NCBI GenBank assembly: GCA_004556155.1 | Contig: SFIM01000005.1 | Location: forward strand, 1-64,000 | Origin: Clostridiales bacterium | GTDB lineage: Bacteria; Bacillota; Clostridia; Christensenellales; Aristaeellaceae | Direction of reading: 5' to 3' | DNA length: 64,000 nucleotides | In this document: positions 39,845 to 48,250 of the stretch, piece after piece | How positions within the stretch are numbered: position 1 is the first letter of the stretch | Layout of the letters: each line of letters starts with the position of its first letter | Translations under genes and position numbers: made by a program | Notes under the pieces: model-generated | Told to the model about the DNA's origin: nothing | The model's database searches: none | Seen by the model: the letters and a program-made list of their open reading frames with translations, nothing else

Positions 39845-41053
39845 TCAGATATAGTCGGAAATATAAGGCGCTTCGTGCAGCAGCACATCGTCCAGCAGAC
39901 GCACCGTTCGCTCCTCGCCCTCAATGCGCCCCAGGCGTTGCAGCTTTGTCGCCGTCTTATAACCCAGCATCAGGGCGGTCAGCGTGGCGATGGAAAGCTT
40001 CACATGATGCTTGGCCGCCGCAGCGCTCAGCGAGCATTCGCCGCGATGGAACAGCACCGTAACGGTTTTATTGTTCCAGGGCAGAAAATGATCTTCAATT
40101 TCAAAGGCAATGGTTACGTTTTCGGCCGTTGGATCACAGCGATATTTCGGGAAGAACTGCTCCGCATCCACAATGCGCCCCATGATATAGGGCCGGATGG
40201 TTTCGCGGATATCGCCGTCATCCAGCTCAAAGGCGATGGGATCGCTGTAATAGGAGCTGCCGCGCACCTCGTCGATCATGGAATCGTGGGCGTGAATATA
40301 CTCCCACAGTCCCTGCTGCGCCTCGCGGGTCAGGTAAATCATCTCTTTGACGTACATGATATCGTCCTTGATCAGATATACCATATAACCGCTGGGCTTG
40401 CCAGCCGCATCATAATAGATGGCTACCACTGTGTCGTCCTCATCCCAGCGCCAGTATTCCTCCCAGGCCAGGGCATTGCGGAACAGACACCCATGCGTGG
40501 CCGCTGCAAACTGCGCGTGCAGGTTGCGAAAGTCCTCATTATCCCAATTGACGCGGTGCACACGGCCGGGTGCTTGGAGCTGCGAGGGAATCTGCCGGTC
40601 CTTAACGGTATAGGAAATCTTGTTGGAGATGATCTCCCACCCCATTTTGCGGTACAGCGGGATGGAATACGGAAACAGCAGAGCCACCGGCTGCTGGCGC
40701 TGACGCATATGCTCAAGGCTTTGATGCATCAGTCGCTTCATGATGCCGCGGCCGGAATATTCCGGATATGTGCACACGCTGGTAACAAAGCCGACGGGAT
40801 ACACCACGCCGTAGATGTTCATCTTCAGCGGATAGACCGCGATCTGCGATACCAGATCGTTTCCGTCGAAGCAGCCCAGCACGTCCGCACGCTCCAGCAC
40901 AGGGAACTTGGACTGCTTGATTTCATCATCCTGCCAGCCGCACTCGGATAATTCCTGCTCCGTAATCTGAAAGGCGTAGCGGAGCAGCGCGTTGTACTGC
41001 TCCACATCGCCGGTATTCAAGGGGCGTATTGCGTAATTTTCCTGTGAAGGCAT
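39845..41053 (-). CDS. GNAT acetyltransferase with SCP2-like C-terminal domain (Eis-like)
   Basis: The 402-residue protein has a first GNAT domain with the acetyl-CoA motif VCTYPEYSGRGIMKRLM, a second GNAT-like half, and a C-terminal sterol-carrier-like domain (EDHFLPWNNKTVTVLF, LSIATLTALMLGYKTA). This matches Eis/YwfD-type N-acetyltransferases, some of which acetylate amines of aminoglycosides or peptides; the substrate here is unknown. The ATG at 41053 is best placed after AGGTGA; ATG at 41059 and GTG at 41062 are alternatives. It is a single-gene unit between dnaG and trmD. Confidence 0.85.
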   Translation of the reverse strand: MPSQENYAIRPLNTGDVEQYNALLRYAFQITEQELSECGWQDDEIKQSKFPVLERADVLGCFDGNDLVSQIAVYPLKMNIYGVVYPVGFVTSVCTYPEYSGRGIMKRLMHQSLEHMRQRQQPVALLFPYSIPLYRKMGWEIISNKISYTVKDRQIPSQLQAPGRVHRVNWDNEDFRNLHAQFAAATHGCLFRNALAWEEYWRWDEDDTVVAIYYDAAGKPSGYMVYLIKDDIMYVKEMIYLTREAQQGLWEYIHAHDSMIDEVRGSSYYSDPIAFELDDGDIRETIRPYIMGRIVDAEQFFPKYRCDPTAENVTIAFEIEDHFLPWNNKTVTVLFHRGECSLSAAAAKHHVKLSIATLTALMLGYKTATKLQRLGRIEGEERTVRLLDDVLLHEAPYISDYI

Positions 41054-41112
41054 CTTCATCACCTATTTCATTTGTGCGATTATGAATGCACGCCTGAAGC
41101 TTTAGAATCAGA

Positions 41113-41859
41113 TCAGTCCTGCCCGTTTGAAGCGCTCAGCTGCTCGGAAAGCCAGCGGCGCTCGGCAGGCGTAATGCTTGCTGCAGCCAGGAGATCGGGG
41201 CGCATGCGCGCCGTGGCCAGCAGCGCCTGCTCGCGCCGCCACTGGCTGATCTTTTTGTGATCGCCGTTGAGCAGCACCTCGGGCACCTCCATATCCTCGA
41301 ACACGCGCGGCCGCGTATACTGCGGATATTCCAGCAGGCCATCGTTTGAAAAGCTCTCATCCCCCGCGCTCTCGGCGCTGCCCAGCACGCCGGGCACCAG
41401 GCGGGATACGCAGTCAATCAGCACCATCGCGGCCGTTTCACCGCCGGTCAGCACATAATCGCCCACGGAGATTTCCATGTCGATGTACTTGTCCAGCACG
41501 CGCTGATCCACACCCTCATAATGGCCGCACAGGATGACCAACCGCTCTTCCTGCGATAATTGCTGCGCCAGCGCCTGCGTTAGCGGCACGCCGCGCGGGC
41601 TCATGTAGATGCGCTTGCCCTGAAAAGGCGGGCGCGTCACAGCCTTCATAGCGTCCGCAATGGGCTGGGCCAGCATCAGCATGCCCGCCCCGCCGCCAAA
41701 GGGATAATCGTCCGTATTTTTATGCTTATTCTGGGAATACGGGCGGATATCCGTCGCGTGGATATCCAGCAGCCCTGCCTCGCGCGCGCGGCCGATGATG
41801 CTGGCGTTTAGGAAGGAATCGAACATCTCGGGAAAGATGGTCAGCAGCTCAATCTTCAA
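41113..41859 (-). CDS. trmD: tRNA (guanine-37-N1)-methyltransferase TrmD
   Basis: TrmD methylates G37 next to the anticodon and prevents frameshifting. The 248-residue protein shows the knotted SPOUT fold motifs DYPFGGGAGMLMLAQPI, MSPRGVPLTQALAQ, LCGHYEGVDQRV, SVGDYVLTGGETAAMV and LPEYPQYTRP-like YPQYTRPRVFEDMEVP. TTG at 41859 is chosen because GGAGG lies nine bases before and the protein then starts KIELLTIFPEMF, as in the family; the longer frame lies within rimM. It overlaps rimM by 11 bases. Confidence 0.96.
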   Translation of the reverse strand: MKIELLTIFPEMFDSFLNASIIGRAREAGLLDIHATDIRPYSQNKHKNTDDYPFGGGAGMLMLAQPIADAMKAVTRPPFQGKRIYMSPRGVPLTQALAQQLSQEERLVILCGHYEGVDQRVLDKYIDMEISVGDYVLTGGETAAMVLIDCVSRLVPGVLGSAESAGDESFSNDGLLEYPQYTRPRVFEDMEVPEVLLNGDHKKISQWRREQALLATARMRPDLLAAASITPAERRWLSEQLSASNGQD

Positions 41860-42373
41860 AAACCGCCACCTCCGGCAAGCGCGTTTCATCCACCACGATG
41901 ATCCCGGCCTTTGCATCCACATGCCTGATCACAAAGGGCAGGGCCGCCAGGTACATCATGCCCTTGGGCGTTTTGATCTCGTATACATCGTTTGCGCCGG
42001 GCTGCAGCACATCCGCCAGCGTGCCGATGGCCTGCCCCTGCTGATCCTGCACTGTGCAGCCGATCAGATCGCTGATATAATACTCGTTTTCCGCCAGCGG
42101 CACGGCGTGCTCGCGGTCAATATAGAGCATGGCGCCGCGCTGCTTTTCTGCATCGTCGCGCGTTTGCGCATGGTTCAGCGTGCAGTAAACATAGCCATCG
42201 CGCACGGATACATCGCTGACCGGCCAGGCGATATAGGCGTTATCCTGCTGGATATATACCTGCTGCAATTGGCTAAAGCGGGCGGAATCGTTGGTATCGG
42301 GCCGCACCTTTACCTGGCCGCGAACGCCCTGTGGCTTTAGCACCTCGCCGATGGAAAGATATTCGCTGAACAT
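41849..42373 (-). CDS. rimM: 16S rRNA processing protein RimM
   Basis: RimM helps mature the 30S head together with S19. The 174 residues have the N-terminal YLSIGEVLKPQGVRGQVKV and the C-terminal PRC-barrel (YYISDLIGCTVQDQQGQAIGTL; MMYLAALPFVIRHVD). AGGAGG precedes the ATG at 42373. A terminator-like hairpin (42386-42414) just upstream may reduce read-through from khpA. Confidence 0.95.
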   Translation of the reverse strand: MFSEYLSIGEVLKPQGVRGQVKVRPDTNDSARFSQLQQVYIQQDNAYIAWPVSDVSVRDGYVYCTLNHAQTRDDAEKQRGAMLYIDREHAVPLAENEYYISDLIGCTVQDQQGQAIGTLADVLQPGANDVYEIKTPKGMMYLAALPFVIRHVDAKAGIIVVDETRLPEVAVFED

Positions 42374-42385
42374 GCGCTTCCTCCT

Positions 42386-42414
42386 ATAAAAAAAGGCGCT
42401 GTTGCGCGCCTTTT
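42386..42414 (-). terminator. Hairpin terminator or attenuator between khpA and rimM
   Basis: Minus-strand stem AAAAGGCGC/GCGCCTTTT (42391-42414) followed by a further TTT AT run, 13 bases ahead of the rimM start. Since rimM and trmD usually share the ffh-rpsP transcript, partial termination would lower their level. Confidence 0.7.
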
Positions 42415-42418
42415 CCAC

Positions 42419-42646
42419 TTACTGGATTTCAAGAAAAACAGGCTTGCTGTCCCTGGGCGTAGCGGCCTTGAGCACCGAACGAATCGCCTTGGCGATGCGC
42501 CCCTGCTTGCCAATGACCTTGCCCATATCCTCGGGAGCCACGTTAAGCTCCAGAATAATGGAATCAGGGCCTTCCGTTTCCGTCACCTGCACGGCATCCG
42601 GATTTTCCACCAGGGATTTGGCCAAAAAGAGAATCAGGTCTTTCAT
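42419..42646 (-). CDS. khpA: KH-domain RNA-binding protein KhpA (YlqC)
   Basis: A 75-residue single KH-domain protein with the core VAPEDMGKVIGKQGRIAKAI, whose GxxG loop (GKQG) binds RNA. KhpA works with KhpB in small-RNA regulation and cell division in Firmicutes. It lies between rpsP and rimM as usual; GGAAGG-type site upstream. Confidence 0.95.
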   Translation of the reverse strand: MKDLILFLAKSLVENPDAVQVTETEGPDSIILELNVAPEDMGKVIGKQGRIAKAIRSVLKAATPRDSKPVFLEIQ

Positions 42647-42682
42647 GCGGGCTTCCTTTCTGCGTTATGAAAACGCAATCGT

Positions 42683-42928
42683 TTAGCCCTCAATCGCGCC
42701 GCTCTTCTTCAGCAGAATGCGAACCGTGTCGGTGGGCTGAGCGCCCTTCTTCATCCAATCAGCGGCCTTGTCGTTATCAACCTTGATAACAGCGGGATGC
42801 TGCATGGGATCATAGTAGCCAATCTCCTCAATGAAGCGGCCATCACGGGGGCTGCGCTCATCGGCGACAACGATGCGGTAGAAGGGATGCTTCTTCATGC
42901 CCATTCTCTTCAGACGAATCTTAACCAT
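42683..42928 (-). CDS. rpsP: 30S ribosomal protein S16
   Basis: The 81 residues begin VKIRLKRMGMKKHPFYRIVVADERSPRDGRFIEEIGYYDP, which is diagnostic of S16. AGGAGG lies upstream. It follows ffh by 61 bases in the ylxM-ffh-rpsP-khpA-rimM-trmD order. Confidence 0.98.
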   Translation of the reverse strand: MVKIRLKRMGMKKHPFYRIVVADERSPRDGRFIEEIGYYDPMQHPAVIKVDNDKAADWMKKGAQPTDTVRILLKKSGAIEG

Positions 42929-42989
42929 TGGTTTGTCCTCCTAAAAGATGTGGATTTTCTATGGTAATCATATGAAAATGATAACCTGC

Positions 42990-44339
42990 TTAGCGGAAGG
43001 GCGGCCGGTTCATGCCGGCGGCCATGCGGCGCATTGCGCCTTTCTTATTGCCCATCATCTGCTTTACCATCTGGCGCATCTGCTCAAACTGGCGCATCAG
43101 GGCGTTTACATCCTGCACGGTTACGCCCGCGCCCGCGGCAATGCGTTTGCGGCGGCTGGCGTTGAGGATATCGGGATGGCGGCGCTCCTGCGGGGTCATG
43201 CTGCGCACGATCGCCTCGGGCTTTTTAAAAGCGTTTTCGTCGATCTCAACGTCCTTGAGCTTGCTGCCAACGCCGGGAAGCATGCCCAGAATGTTGGACA
43301 GCGGGCCCATCTTCTTCATCTGCTGCATCTGCTCCAGGAAGTCCTCCAGGTTCAGATCCGCCGCGTTGCGCTGCAGCTTTTTGCCCAGCTTGTCGGTTTT
43401 ATCCTGATCCATGTTCTCGGTGGCTTTTTCGATCAGGGTCAGCATATCGCCCATGCCTAGGATGCGGGAAGCCATGCGATCGGGATGGAAGGGCTCGATA
43501 TCGCCCATCTTTTCGCCGGTGCCGGAGAATTTGATGGGTTTGCCCGTTACCGCGCGCACGGACAGGGCCGCGCCGCCGCGGGTATCGCTATCGAGCTTTG
43601 TCAGGATCACGCCGTCGATGTTGAGCTGATCGTTGAAGGCCTTGGCCACGTTGACCGCGTCCTGACCGGTCATCGCGTCCACAACCAGCAGAATTTCCTG
43701 CGGATGGACCGTTTCCTTGATGCGGGACAGCTCGTTCATCAGCGCTTCATCCACATGCAGGCGACCGGCGGTATCGATGATCAGCACATCGCGGCCATAG
43801 TAGCGCGCATGCTCCACGGCTTCCTGCACCGTTTTAACAGGATCTTGCGTGCCCTTTTCAAATACGGGCACGTTAACCTGCTCGCCCACCACCTGCAACT
43901 GACGGATAGCGGCTGGACGGTAAATATCGCAGGCGGCCAACAGCGGCTTTTTGCCTTCTTTTACCAGGTAATTGGCCAGCTTGCCGCACATGGTGGTTTT
44001 ACCAGCGCCCTGCAGGCCGCACAGCATATAAATAGTAGGCACCGAGGACGACCAGGTAAGTTTGGCGTTGCTGCCGCCCATCAGCGCGGTCAGTTCCTCG
44101 TTTACAATCTTGATAACCTGCTGACCGGCGTTCAGGGAGGACAAAATCTCCGTGCCGATGCAGCGCTCGGAAACGCGCTTAATAAAATCCTTTACGACCA
44201 CATAGTTGACGTCGGCTTCCAGCAACGCCATGCGCACTTCGCGCATGGCGTCCTTGATATTCTGCTCGTTGAGCTTGCCCTTGCCCGTCAGCTTTTTAAA
44301 GGCCGCCTGCAGTTTATCCGAAAGACCCTCAAAGGCCAT
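42990..44339 (-). CDS. ffh: Signal recognition particle GTPase Ffh
   Basis: Ffh binds signal sequences and 4.5S/SRP RNA and delivers ribosomes to FtsY. The 449 residues show the N domain (GLSDKLQAAFKKLTGKG), G1 GLQGAGKTTMCGKLA, DTAGRLHVDEALM, LTKLDSDTRGGAAL, and the methionine-rich M domain (GMGDMLTLIEKA; RQMVKQMMGNKKG). The C-terminus ends MAAGMNRPPFR. It overlaps ylxM by 11 bases. Confidence 0.98.
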   Translation of the reverse strand: MAFEGLSDKLQAAFKKLTGKGKLNEQNIKDAMREVRMALLEADVNYVVVKDFIKRVSERCIGTEILSSLNAGQQVIKIVNEELTALMGGSNAKLTWSSSVPTIYMLCGLQGAGKTTMCGKLANYLVKEGKKPLLAACDIYRPAAIRQLQVVGEQVNVPVFEKGTQDPVKTVQEAVEHARYYGRDVLIIDTAGRLHVDEALMNELSRIKETVHPQEILLVVDAMTGQDAVNVAKAFNDQLNIDGVILTKLDSDTRGGAALSVRAVTGKPIKFSGTGEKMGDIEPFHPDRMASRILGMGDMLTLIEKATENMDQDKTDKLGKKLQRNAADLNLEDFLEQMQQMKKMGPLSNILGMLPGVGSKLKDVEIDENAFKKPEAIVRSMTPQERRHPDILNASRRKRIAAGAGVTVQDVNALMRQFEQMRQMVKQMMGNKKGAMRRMAAGMNRPPFR

Positions 44340-44691
44340 GGAGTTCCTCCTCGTCGTTCAAAAGGCGAAGCGCCTTTTCCATATGGCTGCGCGCCTGCGC
44401 CGCATGCTCCTGCGGCAGGACGCTGATCGCCTGGTTCAGTTCATTTTCAACCTGGGTAAGCCGCCGGCGGATGGAGAGCTTTTCTTCCCAGCTGCGAAGC
44501 TGGCGCTCCACACGCTGCAGCGTTTCATGCACGCATTGACGGCTGACGTTTTCCTGCTGCGCGATTTCGGCCAGCGAAAGATCCTCGTCGTAATACAGGG
44601 CGGCCATAGTGCGCTGCTTATCGGTCAGCAATGCGCCGTAAATGCTCAGCAGCCAATCGACGTCCACCTTGCGCAGCACTTCATCGCTCAT
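44329..44691 (-). CDS. ylxM: YlxM family helix-turn-helix protein
   Basis: The 120-residue UPF0122 protein has a sigma-4-like helix-turn-helix (DKQRTMAALYYDEDLSLAEI; NVSRQCVHETLQRVERQL) followed by a charged helix. YlxM partners Ffh and is reported to affect SRP GTPase activity in some Gram-positives. Start at 44691 has GGAGGA upstream. The operon promoter is directly in front (44728-44756). Confidence 0.93.
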   Translation of the reverse strand: MSDEVLRKVDVDWLLSIYGALLTDKQRTMAALYYDEDLSLAEIAQQENVSRQCVHETLQRVERQLRSWEEKLSIRRRLTQVENELNQAISVLPQEHAAQARSHMEKALRLLNDEEELHGL

Positions 44692-44701
44692 TTCGTCCTC
44701 C

Positions 44702-44771
44702 GTCAAGCAAAATGCATTGACAGGCATATTATACGCGCATCGGCGGCGGCTGTCAAGTGCTTTTGCTTGAC
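44702..44771. repeat. Inverted repeat flanking the ylxM-ffh promoter
   Basis: GTCAAGCAAAA (44702-44712) and TTTTGCTTGAC (44761-44771) are perfect 11-base inverted copies on either side of the promoter core, one just upstream of the -35 and one just after the expected transcription start. Confidence 0.7.
44728..44756 (-). promoter_or_regulatory. Consensus promoter of ylxM-ffh-rpsP-khpA
   Basis: Minus-strand TTGACA (44751-44756), 17-base spacer, TATAAT (44728-44733), a perfect match. Confidence 0.92.
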
Positions 44772-44777
44772 AAGCTG

Positions 44778-45386
44778 TTATTTTTCTAACGCTGTTATTT
44801 CCCGCGCTCCCGTCTGCTTTTGCAGGATAAAGCATTCCGGTGCGCCGGGGCCGGCATTGATAAAGCGCTGATGCAGCACGTTAAAATCCTGCGGGCGCAG
44901 GGCGGCCAGGCACATGGTCAGTCGTTCGCGTTCCTCATCCCCCGCCGCATGGCCGGGATAGGCGCAGATCATGCACACCCCGCCTTCGCACAGCAGATTC
45001 AGCGCAGCGAGGATGGCCGTGCGCGTCGTCTCCCAATGGGTAGTTACGTGCTTATCGCCGCCCGGCAGCCAGCCAAGATTGAACATCACGGATTGCACAG
45101 AAGTCGGCACATGCTGCGCCATCTCCTGATGTCCGCAATGAAACAGCGTAGCGCGCCCCAGCAGACCGGCCTCCTCCAGCCGTGCACGGGTGTTTGCCAC
45201 AGCCTGCTCCTGCACGTCAAAGGCGTACACATGCCCGCTTTCGCCCACCAGTTCGCACAGCATCTGCGTATCGTGGCCGTTGCCCATAGTCGCGTCCACT
45301 GCGATATCTCCGGGCAGCAAAAAGCGCCGCAGGCAGTCTGCGGCCAGAAATCGTGCGGATTTCAGTTCAAAACCGCGCGCGTTCAT
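44778..45386 (-). CDS. mnmM: tRNA (mnm5s2U34)-methyltransferase MnmM (YtqB family)
   Basis: A 202-residue SAM methyltransferase with VDATMGNGHDTQMLCELVG (motif I, residues about 30-48), YAFDVQEQAVANTRARL, and VMFNLGWLPGGDKHVTT, the signature of the YtqB/rRNA_methylase family. B. subtilis YtqB has been identified as MnmM, which finishes the mnm5 group at the tRNA wobble position; mnmA at 53072 makes the 2-thio group of the same nucleotide. The ATG overlaps the rluB stop (ATGA) and has no clear ribosome site, implying coupled translation. Confidence 0.87.
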   Translation of the reverse strand: MNARGFELKSARFLAADCLRRFLLPGDIAVDATMGNGHDTQMLCELVGESGHVYAFDVQEQAVANTRARLEEAGLLGRATLFHCGHQEMAQHVPTSVQSVMFNLGWLPGGDKHVTTHWETTRTAILAALNLLCEGGVCMICAYPGHAAGDEERERLTMCLAALRPQDFNVLHQRFINAGPGAPECFILQKQTGAREITALEK

Positions 45387-46090
45387 AGGGCTTTCAGGGC
45401 GCGGACTTCAGCATCTGTCAGGTCGCGCCACTCCCCGCGCGCCAGGCCGCGCAGATCGATCGGGCCAAACTTGACCCGGCGCAGCAGCAGCACCTTGTGC
45501 CCCACTGCTTCCATCATGCGGCGCACCTGGCGGTTATGCCCCTCGTGAATGGTGATGAGCACAGCTGACGCGAACGTTTCCACCCGGATCACGTTCACCT
45601 TGGCAGGCGAGGTTCTGAATCCGTCGTCTAACACTACGCCTGCGCGCAGACGATGGATTTCCTCTTCGGACAGTTGCCCCGTCACGCGCGCCAGATAGGT
45701 TTTATCTACCTCGTGGCTGGGATGCGTCAGCCGCGCGGCCAGATCGCCGTCGTTGGTCAGCAGCAGCAGCCCCTCGGAGTCATAATCCAACCGGCCAATG
45801 GGATACAGCCGCACTGGATAATCTCGAAAATGATCCATCACAGTATCGCGGCCCTTGGGATCGCTGACGGTCGTTACCTCGCCCATGGGCTTGTGATACA
45901 GTACATAGCGTTTTTCAGTCTCGGGCTGTACGCGCTCACCATGCACGCAGACAATATCGCCATCCTCCACCTGCACGCCCATTTCACGGATGGTTTGACC
46001 GTTGACCTGCACCATGCCTTGGGCAATCATTTCCTCCGCATGGCGGCGGCTTGCTACCCCGCACAGCGCCAGGTATTTCTGCAATCTCAT
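45383..46090 (-). CDS. rluB: 23S rRNA pseudouridine synthase RluB/RsuA family
   Basis: The 235 residues begin with an S4 RNA-binding domain (MRLQKYLALCGVASRRHAEEMI) and continue with the synthase core containing the catalytic GRLDYDSEGLLLLTNDGDLA and the VKFGPIDLRGLARGEWRDL end. RluB modifies U2605 of 23S rRNA (E. coli numbering); RsuA-type specificity cannot be excluded. The ATG at 46090 has GAGG eight bases before; the GTG at 46099 overlaps that site. Confidence 0.9.
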   Translation of the reverse strand: MRLQKYLALCGVASRRHAEEMIAQGMVQVNGQTIREMGVQVEDGDIVCVHGERVQPETEKRYVLYHKPMGEVTTVSDPKGRDTVMDHFRDYPVRLYPIGRLDYDSEGLLLLTNDGDLAARLTHPSHEVDKTYLARVTGQLSEEEIHRLRAGVVLDDGFRTSPAKVNVIRVETFASAVLITIHEGHNRQVRRMMEAVGHKVLLLRRVKFGPIDLRGLARGEWRDLTDAEVRALKAL

Positions 46091-46101
46091 TTTGTACACC
46101 T

Positions 46102-46200
46102 CTATATTCGTTTAATCAATTGGTAAAGCCAGTATAAGTCCGCCGCGCCCCATAAAAGCAGCAGGACGGACAGGAACGCTGCGTTATTCGCCCAGGACAA
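46102..46200 (-). CDS. Candidate single-membrane-helix microprotein
   Basis: A 32-codon frame starting at TTG (46200) inside the dacF end codes for NNAAFLSVLLLLWGAADLYW plus a basic end (LIKRI), a clean single transmembrane helix. It ends just before the rluB ribosome site. There is no strong ribosome site of its own. It may be chance, or a small protein translated by coupling with dacF. Confidence 0.3.
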   Translation of the reverse strand: MSWANNAAFLSVLLLLWGAADLYWLYQLIKRI

Positions 46201-47287
46201 GCCAGTCTTGGACGGCCTGCCCGAGCCCTGTGAGAAAGGTACGCTCGCCCACGCTCTGCGCGGGATACAGCAGCGCCGTGGCGATGGTTGCATCGCCGTC
46301 AATCAGCTCGGCCACGCCGATTGCCTCCTGCGTGCCAAAGCCCGCCTGCAGGCTTTCGGGCAGCGTCAGGCGAACAGATGGAATCGTCCCCTTTGCCACC
46401 GGGCCGCTCAGCGGCTGACGCAGTGTTACGCCCACCCAGTCGATCACACCGTCCAGCACAGGCAATTGCGCCACCGTTTCGTTTTCAGCCATCGCCTGAT
46501 ACATCTCATAGCGGTCAAAGGTCTGATCCAGCAGCGCGGCTGCCTGGGTAAACCAGTCCGGGCAGGCCAACACCGTGCCAATCAGCGTCATGCCGTCGCG
46601 CTCGGCGGCAAATGCCAGGCAGCGCCCCGCCGCGCGGGTGTAGCCGGTTTTGATGCCAAGCGCGCCAGGATAAGCAGAAAGCAGCCGGTTTTTATTGGTG
46701 AGTACCCGATCATAATCGTGCCCATGCCAGGGAATGGTCGCATGCTGGGTGGATACGATGCGCCGGAAGTCCGCGTTCTTCATGGCCTCGCGGGCGATCA
46801 GCGCCAGATCGTAAGCCGTTGTATAATGCTGCTGTGCGGGTAACCCATGCGGCGTGACAAAGTGCGTGTTTTCGCAGCCAATCTGCCGTGCGCGCGCGTT
46901 CATCATATCGCAGAAGCCCGAAACGGAGCCACCCACATGCTCGGCGATGGCCACAGCCGCATCATTGCCGCTGGCAAGCATCAGGCCGTAGAGCATTTGC
47001 TCCAAGGTTAATTGTTCGCCCTTTTGCAAATAAATGCTGGTGCCCGGTACGCCGTAAGCGTTGTCGCCGGTGGTCACAATATCGCTTAGATCTGCGTTTT
47101 CCAGCGCCACCAGCGCAGTCATGATCTTTGTGGTCGAGGCCATAGGCAGCGTCTGCGTTTCGTTTACGGCATAGAGCACGCGGCCCGTCTGCGCTTCCAG
47201 CACCACGGCTGCCGCCGCGTCCGCGCGCGCATAGCCATTATACAGGAAAGCAATGAAAAAGAAAAGCACGGCGGCGAATCTTTTCAT
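46184..47287 (-). CDS. dacF: D-alanyl-D-alanine carboxypeptidase (DacF/DacB type)
   Basis: A 367-residue low-molecular-weight penicillin-binding protein that trims the fifth residue of peptidoglycan stems. It has a signal peptide (MKRFAAVLFFFIAFLYNGYARA), the SxxK motif in MASTTKIMTALVA, SGNDAA, and KTG in GIKTGYTRAAG, followed by the PBP5-type C-terminal beta domain. The ATG overlaps the ytfJ stop (ATGA). The pairing with ytfJ suggests a spore-cortex or mother-cell role, which is inferred from context. Confidence 0.95.
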   Translation of the reverse strand: MKRFAAVLFFFIAFLYNGYARADAAAAVVLEAQTGRVLYAVNETQTLPMASTTKIMTALVALENADLSDIVTTGDNAYGVPGTSIYLQKGEQLTLEQMLYGLMLASGNDAAVAIAEHVGGSVSGFCDMMNARARQIGCENTHFVTPHGLPAQQHYTTAYDLALIAREAMKNADFRRIVSTQHATIPWHGHDYDRVLTNKNRLLSAYPGALGIKTGYTRAAGRCLAFAAERDGMTLIGTVLACPDWFTQAAALLDQTFDRYEMYQAMAENETVAQLPVLDGVIDWVGVTLRQPLSGPVAKGTIPSVRLTLPESLQAGFGTQEAIGVAELIDGDATIATALLYPAQSVGERTFLTGLGQAVQDWLVLGE

Positions 47288-47688
47288 GATTTCTGCGCCT
47301 CCGAAGGCTGCGAATCGTCCTTGGTCAACAATTCCTTCAAATCGCCGATGAGCTTTGGGATCATGGTGACGGTATGCTCCAGCGGCAGCTTGTTCTGCGC
47401 GGGCAGCATATGCACACCTTCCGGGCTGAGCACCAGAAAGCCAACCGGCTGCAGCGATACACCCGCGCCAGAACCGCCCGCAAAGGGGCGCGTTGCGTCG
47501 GGCTGCGGCAGGTTGTATTCGCCCCCGCCCGCCACAAAGCCAAAGCTGACCTTGGATACCGGTATGACTGTGCTGCCGCTGCCGGTGACCATCGGTTCGC
47601 CGACCACGGTATTTACGTCGATCATATCCTTGATGTTTTCAAGCGCCGTCTGCATAACGCCGCTGATGGGATGAATGGATTCCTGCAT
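47284..47688 (-). CDS. ytfJ: Spore protein YtfJ (GerW family)
   Basis: A 134-residue GerW/YtfJ protein. Family features seen: HPISGVMQTALENIKDMIDVNTVVGEP at the start, the glycine-rich VSFGFVAGGGEY and FAGGSGAGVSLQPVGFLVL. In Bacillus it is a sporulation-specific protein needed for proper germination. The start at 47688 follows GAGGTG. It overlaps the DUF2953 gene by 50 bases, a usual arrangement for this pair. Confidence 0.93.
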   Translation of the reverse strand: MQESIHPISGVMQTALENIKDMIDVNTVVGEPMVTGSGSTVIPVSKVSFGFVAGGGEYNLPQPDATRPFAGGSGAGVSLQPVGFLVLSPEGVHMLPAQNKLPLEHTVTMIPKLIGDLKELLTKDDSQPSEAQKS

Positions 47689-48250
47689 CGCGCGCACCTC
47701 CTGCCTTCTGCCGCACGTAAAGAATGAAAAGCACGGCAATCAAAAGCAGTTTTCCCAGGCGGCAAAAAAGTATGCAATTGCCGCGTACATGCAATTGCTC
47801 GCCCTGGGCGTATTGGGGAAGCATCCGCAAATAATGCAGACATGGAACCTGCCCCAGCATCGCGGTCAGCGCACCGCAGGCAAGGGCGGTCTGAGCGGCG
47901 TCGGCCAGGCCTAAATCGATTGTCAGACGAATATCCAAGATGGAGGCAAGCAAATGAAGCGCACGCTTTCCGATACGCTGTACGCGCTGCTTTGGCAGTT
48001 TTATGCGCGATGCGCGTTTGCGTTTCCTGCGATGAAGGACAAATGTATGCATGTGACCATGCCATTCGCAGCGAAGCAGAAGCTGCTTGTTTTGAATTTG
48101 CAGTTGCCAGAAGACCAGCGCGCGCAGGCCGGAAACGCTGAGCAAAAAGTGCCCGCCAGGCAAGCTGCTCAGGCCATGCCATACAACAAAAAGCCGCATG
48201 GATAACGGCGTAATCAGCAACGCCCACAAAAGCATAAACACGGCATACAT
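47639..48250 (-). CDS. DUF2953 membrane protein (YtfI-like)
   Basis: The 203-residue protein starts with a hydrophobic helix (MYAVFMLLWALLITPLSMRL) and ends with another (LGKLLLIAVLFILYV), with a basic middle part (HRRKRKRASRIKLPKQRVQRI). This matches DUF2953/YtfI, found before ytfJ in spore-formers; function unknown. The ATG at 48250 has GGGAGG nine bases upstream; earlier ATGs at 48301 and 48328 lack one. The last 50 bases overlap ytfJ in another frame. Confidence 0.8.
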   Translation of the reverse strand: MYAVFMLLWALLITPLSMRLFVVWHGLSSLPGGHFLLSVSGLRALVFWQLQIQNKQLLLRCEWHGHMHTFVLHRRKRKRASRIKLPKQRVQRIGKRALHLLASILDIRLTIDLGLADAAQTALACGALTAMLGQVPCLHYLRMLPQYAQGEQLHVRGNCILFCRLGKLLLIAVLFILYVRQKAGGARDAGIHSSHQRRYADGA

